Shown piece by piece: positions 35,233 through 37,399 of a stretch of DNA of 37,399 nt. The stretch's first letter is position 1. Each line of letters opens with the position of its first letter. Origin of the DNA: Streptococcus mitis (GTDB lineage Bacteria > Bacillota > Bacilli > Lactobacillales > Streptococcaceae). The stretch covers positions 1 to 37,399 of the forward strand of contig NZ_PKIE01000011.1 in NCBI RefSeq assembly GCF_002860865.1. Reading direction: 5' to 3'. The position numbers and the translations under genes were made by a program. The notes below the pieces were generated by a model. The model did not search any database. It saw only the letters and a program-made list of their open reading frames with translations, and was not told where the DNA came from.

Positions 35233-37399
35233 TTAGTCTTCTTTTTTCTTGCGAGCTACAAGTCCAAATCCACTCAATAGTCCAAGAAGTCCTAGAGATG
35301 CAAGAGCAGCATTTGATTCTGTTCCTGTATTTGGCAATACATTTTGAGAATCATTTGAATTAGCTCCATTATCAACAGTAGTCTGAGTATCTACCTGATC
35401 TGCATTCGGAGTAACTGCATCTGGAATTGGAGTTGTTGGTGCAGGCGTAGGCGCAGGTGTATCTTGACCAGAACCTCCATTAGTATCAGGTTTGACTGGA
35501 GTAGCTGGTGTCACTGGCGCAACTGGATTTGTATTTGTAGTTCCACTTACTTTTCTGAAAATGTGGGTCATTACTGGTTCATTTTCATCAATCATTGTTC
35601 TTACAAATTCATATCCTGGAATTGTTCCATGTTCAGCATCCTTTTCATTACCTGTCTCAACAGATGGTTTCAATACATTTCCATTTTCATCAATCCAGCG
35701 AACCTCAATAGTTAATTCTGGTAAAGTGATTGGCCCAGGTAGTTCACCGTTTTCAGCTATTACCTTAGCTGGAGTTTCTACTGGAACTTCAACTGTTGGT
35801 TTACCTGGTTCTGTAATCTTAGCTGTTCCTGGTACTTTACCGTCTGGTAATTCGCTGTTTGGTACTTTACCTTTACCATCTTCACCGATTGTAACAGTGA
35901 TTGGGTTACCATCTTTACCTGGGATTTCTACCTTAGTTCCTGGTGGATATGTTGAGCCATCTGGTTTCTTAGGTGTTACTGTAACGTCACCGGTCTTAGG
36001 ATCTTGTTCAACATCTACTGTTGGTGTCTTACGAGCTGGTGTTTCTACTGGAACTTCCACAGCTGGTTTTCCTGGTACTGTAATCTTACTTGTGCCTGGT
36101 ACTTTTCCTTCTGGTAATTCATTATTTGGTACTTTACCTTTTCCATCTTTTCCAATTGTAATTGTAATTGGATGATCCTTATCTTTACCTGGTATTTCTA
36201 CCGTAGTTCCTGGTGGATATGTTCCTCCTCCTGGTCTCTGCGGTGTTACTATAACGTCACCTGTCTTAGGATCTTGTTCCAACTCAACTGTTGGTGTCTT
36301 ACGTGCTGGCGTAGTTACATCAACTGGTTGTGATGGTCTCTTATTCGGTTCTGTTACTGTTCCTGTTCCCGGTTTAGCATCTTTTGGAAGTTTGTCATTT
36401 GGTACTTCACCTGAACCATTGTCACCGATTGTTACTGTGATTGTTGTTCCATTTTCTCCTGGAATTTCTACCTTGCTACCTGATGGGTAGGTTGTGCCAT
36501 CTGGTTTCTTAGGCGTTACAATCGCATTTCCATTTGGTTGTTGAGTAATCTCAATCTTACCTGGTTTTTCAGTTACTGGTGTTGCTGGTGTGACTTTACC
36601 TGGTGTTGTTACCTTAGGAACTTCCACTGATGGTTTATTTGGTTCAGTAATCTTACCTGTACCTGGGACAGCTTTCTTAGGAAGTTTGTCGTTTGGTACT
36701 TTACCTTTTCCATCTTGACCGATTTCAACAGTGATTGGACCATCTTCACCTGGGATTTCTACCGTAGTTCCTGGTGGATATGTTCCTCCTCCTGGTCTCT
36801 GCGGTGTTACTATAACGTCACCTGTCTTAGGATCTTGTTCCAACTCAACTGTTGGTGTCTTACGTGCTGGCGTAGTTACATCAACTGGTTGTGATGGTCT
36901 CTTATTCGGTTCTGTTACTGTTCCTGTTCCCGGTTTAGCATCTTTTGGAAGTTTGTCATTTGGTACTTCACCTGAACCATTGTCACCGATTGTTACTGTG
37001 ATTGTTGTTCCATTTTCACCTGGAATTTCTACCTTGCTGCCTGATGGGTAGGTTGTGCCATTTGGTTTCTTAGGCGTTACAATCGCATTTCCATTTGGTT
37101 GTTGAGTAATCTCAATCTTACCTGGTTTTTCAGTTACTGGTGTTTCTGGTGTTACCTTAGCTGGTGTTGTTACCTTAGGAACTTCCACTGATGGTTTTCC
37201 TGGTACTGTAATCTTGCTTGTGCCTGGTACTTTTTCTTCTGGTAACTCACTATTTGGTACTTTTCCTTTACCATCTTTTCCAATTGTAATTGTAATTGGA
37301 TGATCCTTATCTTTACCTGGTATTTCTACCTTCGTATTTTCTGGATATAATTTTCCATCTGGTTTCTTAGGCGTTACTGTAACTTCACCAGTATCTGGA
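35233..37399 (-). CDS. Second LPXTG repeat-rich cell-wall adhesin, C-terminal part (5' end outside window)
   Basis: The frame is open to the window edge, about 721 residues visible; a GTG at 37188 is only an internal valine. The visible part starts within a stalk unit (VTVTPKKPDGKLYPENTKVE) and has five further units of about 88-100 residues from the same families as the neighbouring gene, including two GKIEITQQPNG modules and two of a PQRPGGGTYPPG type not found next door. Then comes a MucBP-like module of about 70 residues (LTIEVRWIDENGNVLKPS... GYEFVRT... HIFRKV), a Pro/Thr-rich wall region, LPNTG (codons 35337-35323), a hydrophobic helix and RKKKED. Surface anchoring by sortase A follows from the motif; adhesion is inferred. 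Confidence 0.93.
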   Translation of the reverse strand, partial: PDTGEVTVTPKKPDGKLYPENTKVEIPGKDKDHPITITIGKDGKGKVPNSELPEEKVPGTSKITVPGKPSVEVPKVTTPAKVTPETPVTEKPGKIEITQQPNGNAIVTPKKPNGTTYPSGSKVEIPGENGTTITVTIGDNGSGEVPNDKLPKDAKPGTGTVTEPNKRPSQPVDVTTPARKTPTVELEQDPKTGDVIVTPQRPGGGTYPPGTTVEIPGEDGPITVEIGQDGKGKVPNDKLPKKAVPGTGKITEPNKPSVEVPKVTTPGKVTPATPVTEKPGKIEITQQPNGNAIVTPKKPDGTTYPSGSKVEIPGENGTTITVTIGDNGSGEVPNDKLPKDAKPGTGTVTEPNKRPSQPVDVTTPARKTPTVELEQDPKTGDVIVTPQRPGGGTYPPGTTVEIPGKDKDHPITITIGKDGKGKVPNNELPEGKVPGTSKITVPGKPAVEVPVETPARKTPTVDVEQDPKTGDVTVTPKKPDGSTYPPGTKVEIPGKDGNPITVTIGEDGKGKVPNSELPDGKVPGTAKITEPGKPTVEVPVETPAKVIAENGELPGPITLPELTIEVRWIDENGNVLKPSVETGNEKDAEHGTIPGYEFVRTMIDENEPVMTHIFRKVSGTTNTNPVAPVTPATPVKPDTNGGSGQDTPAPTPAPTTPIPDAVTPNADQVDTQTTVDNGANSNDSQNVLPNTGTESNAALASLGLLGLLSGFGLVARKKKED

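Overview
The window comes from a Streptococcus of the mitis/pneumoniae group. The evidence is a phoU-pstB-pstB-pstA-pstC-pstS cluster followed by rsmF, an inositol-phosphatase gene, a UPF0223 gene, spxA, a HAD phosphatase gene, an acyl-ACP thioesterase gene and hemW (the gene order I recall for the pneumococcal Pst1 locus), two BOX elements, and two LPXTG surface-protein genes, one with a YSIRK signal. Apart from the transposase fragment at the left edge, every gene is on the minus strand, so transcription runs right to left.

Region 1 (1-277) is the 3' end of an IS6-family (IS1216/IS257-like) insertion sequence with its terminal inverted repeat. It has cut into region 2 (278 to about 9390), the transfer half of a Tn916-family integrative conjugative element: orf15 (truncated by the IS), orf16 (VirB4-like ATPase), orf17 (TcpE-like), orf18 (ArdA), orf19, orf20 (MobT relaxase), an oriT region, orf21 (FtsK-like coupling protein), orf22, orf23, a 24-codon orf24, a terminator, and a pair of 11-bp Int arm sites at the element end. 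The recombination, regulation and resistance half is not in the window.

Region 3 (9405-14705) is the phosphate ABC-transporter operon, read pstS to phoU, with two ATPase genes, its own terminator, and a BOX element in the probable 5' leader. The ICE inserted just beyond the phoU terminator with its transfer genes in the same direction as the pst operon.

Region 4 (14706-20938) holds two housekeeping transcription units. hemW, thioesterase, HAD phosphatase and a TIGR01906 membrane protein are packed together, end at a terminator, and start from an extended -10 promoter almost touching the hemW start codon. spxA, the UPF0223 gene, the IMPase gene and rsmF are translationally coupled.

Region 5 (20944-37399) is the most unusual part. 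A single 4463-codon gene encodes a YSIRK/LPXTG cell-wall protein with a non-repetitive N-terminal domain of unknown fold, duplicated Ig-like blocks, five 123-residue calcium-loop units and a stalk of about 21 units of 88-100 residues, ten of which are 270-bp near-identical tandem copies. Upstream lies the 3' part of a second LPXTG gene built from the same repeat families, with a 126-bp stretch at its 3' end identical to that of the first. The spacer between them holds a terminator, an A-B-B-C BOX element, a promoter, and four 9-bp tandem repeats just downstream of the -10 box. I see no RNA genes and no CRISPR array.
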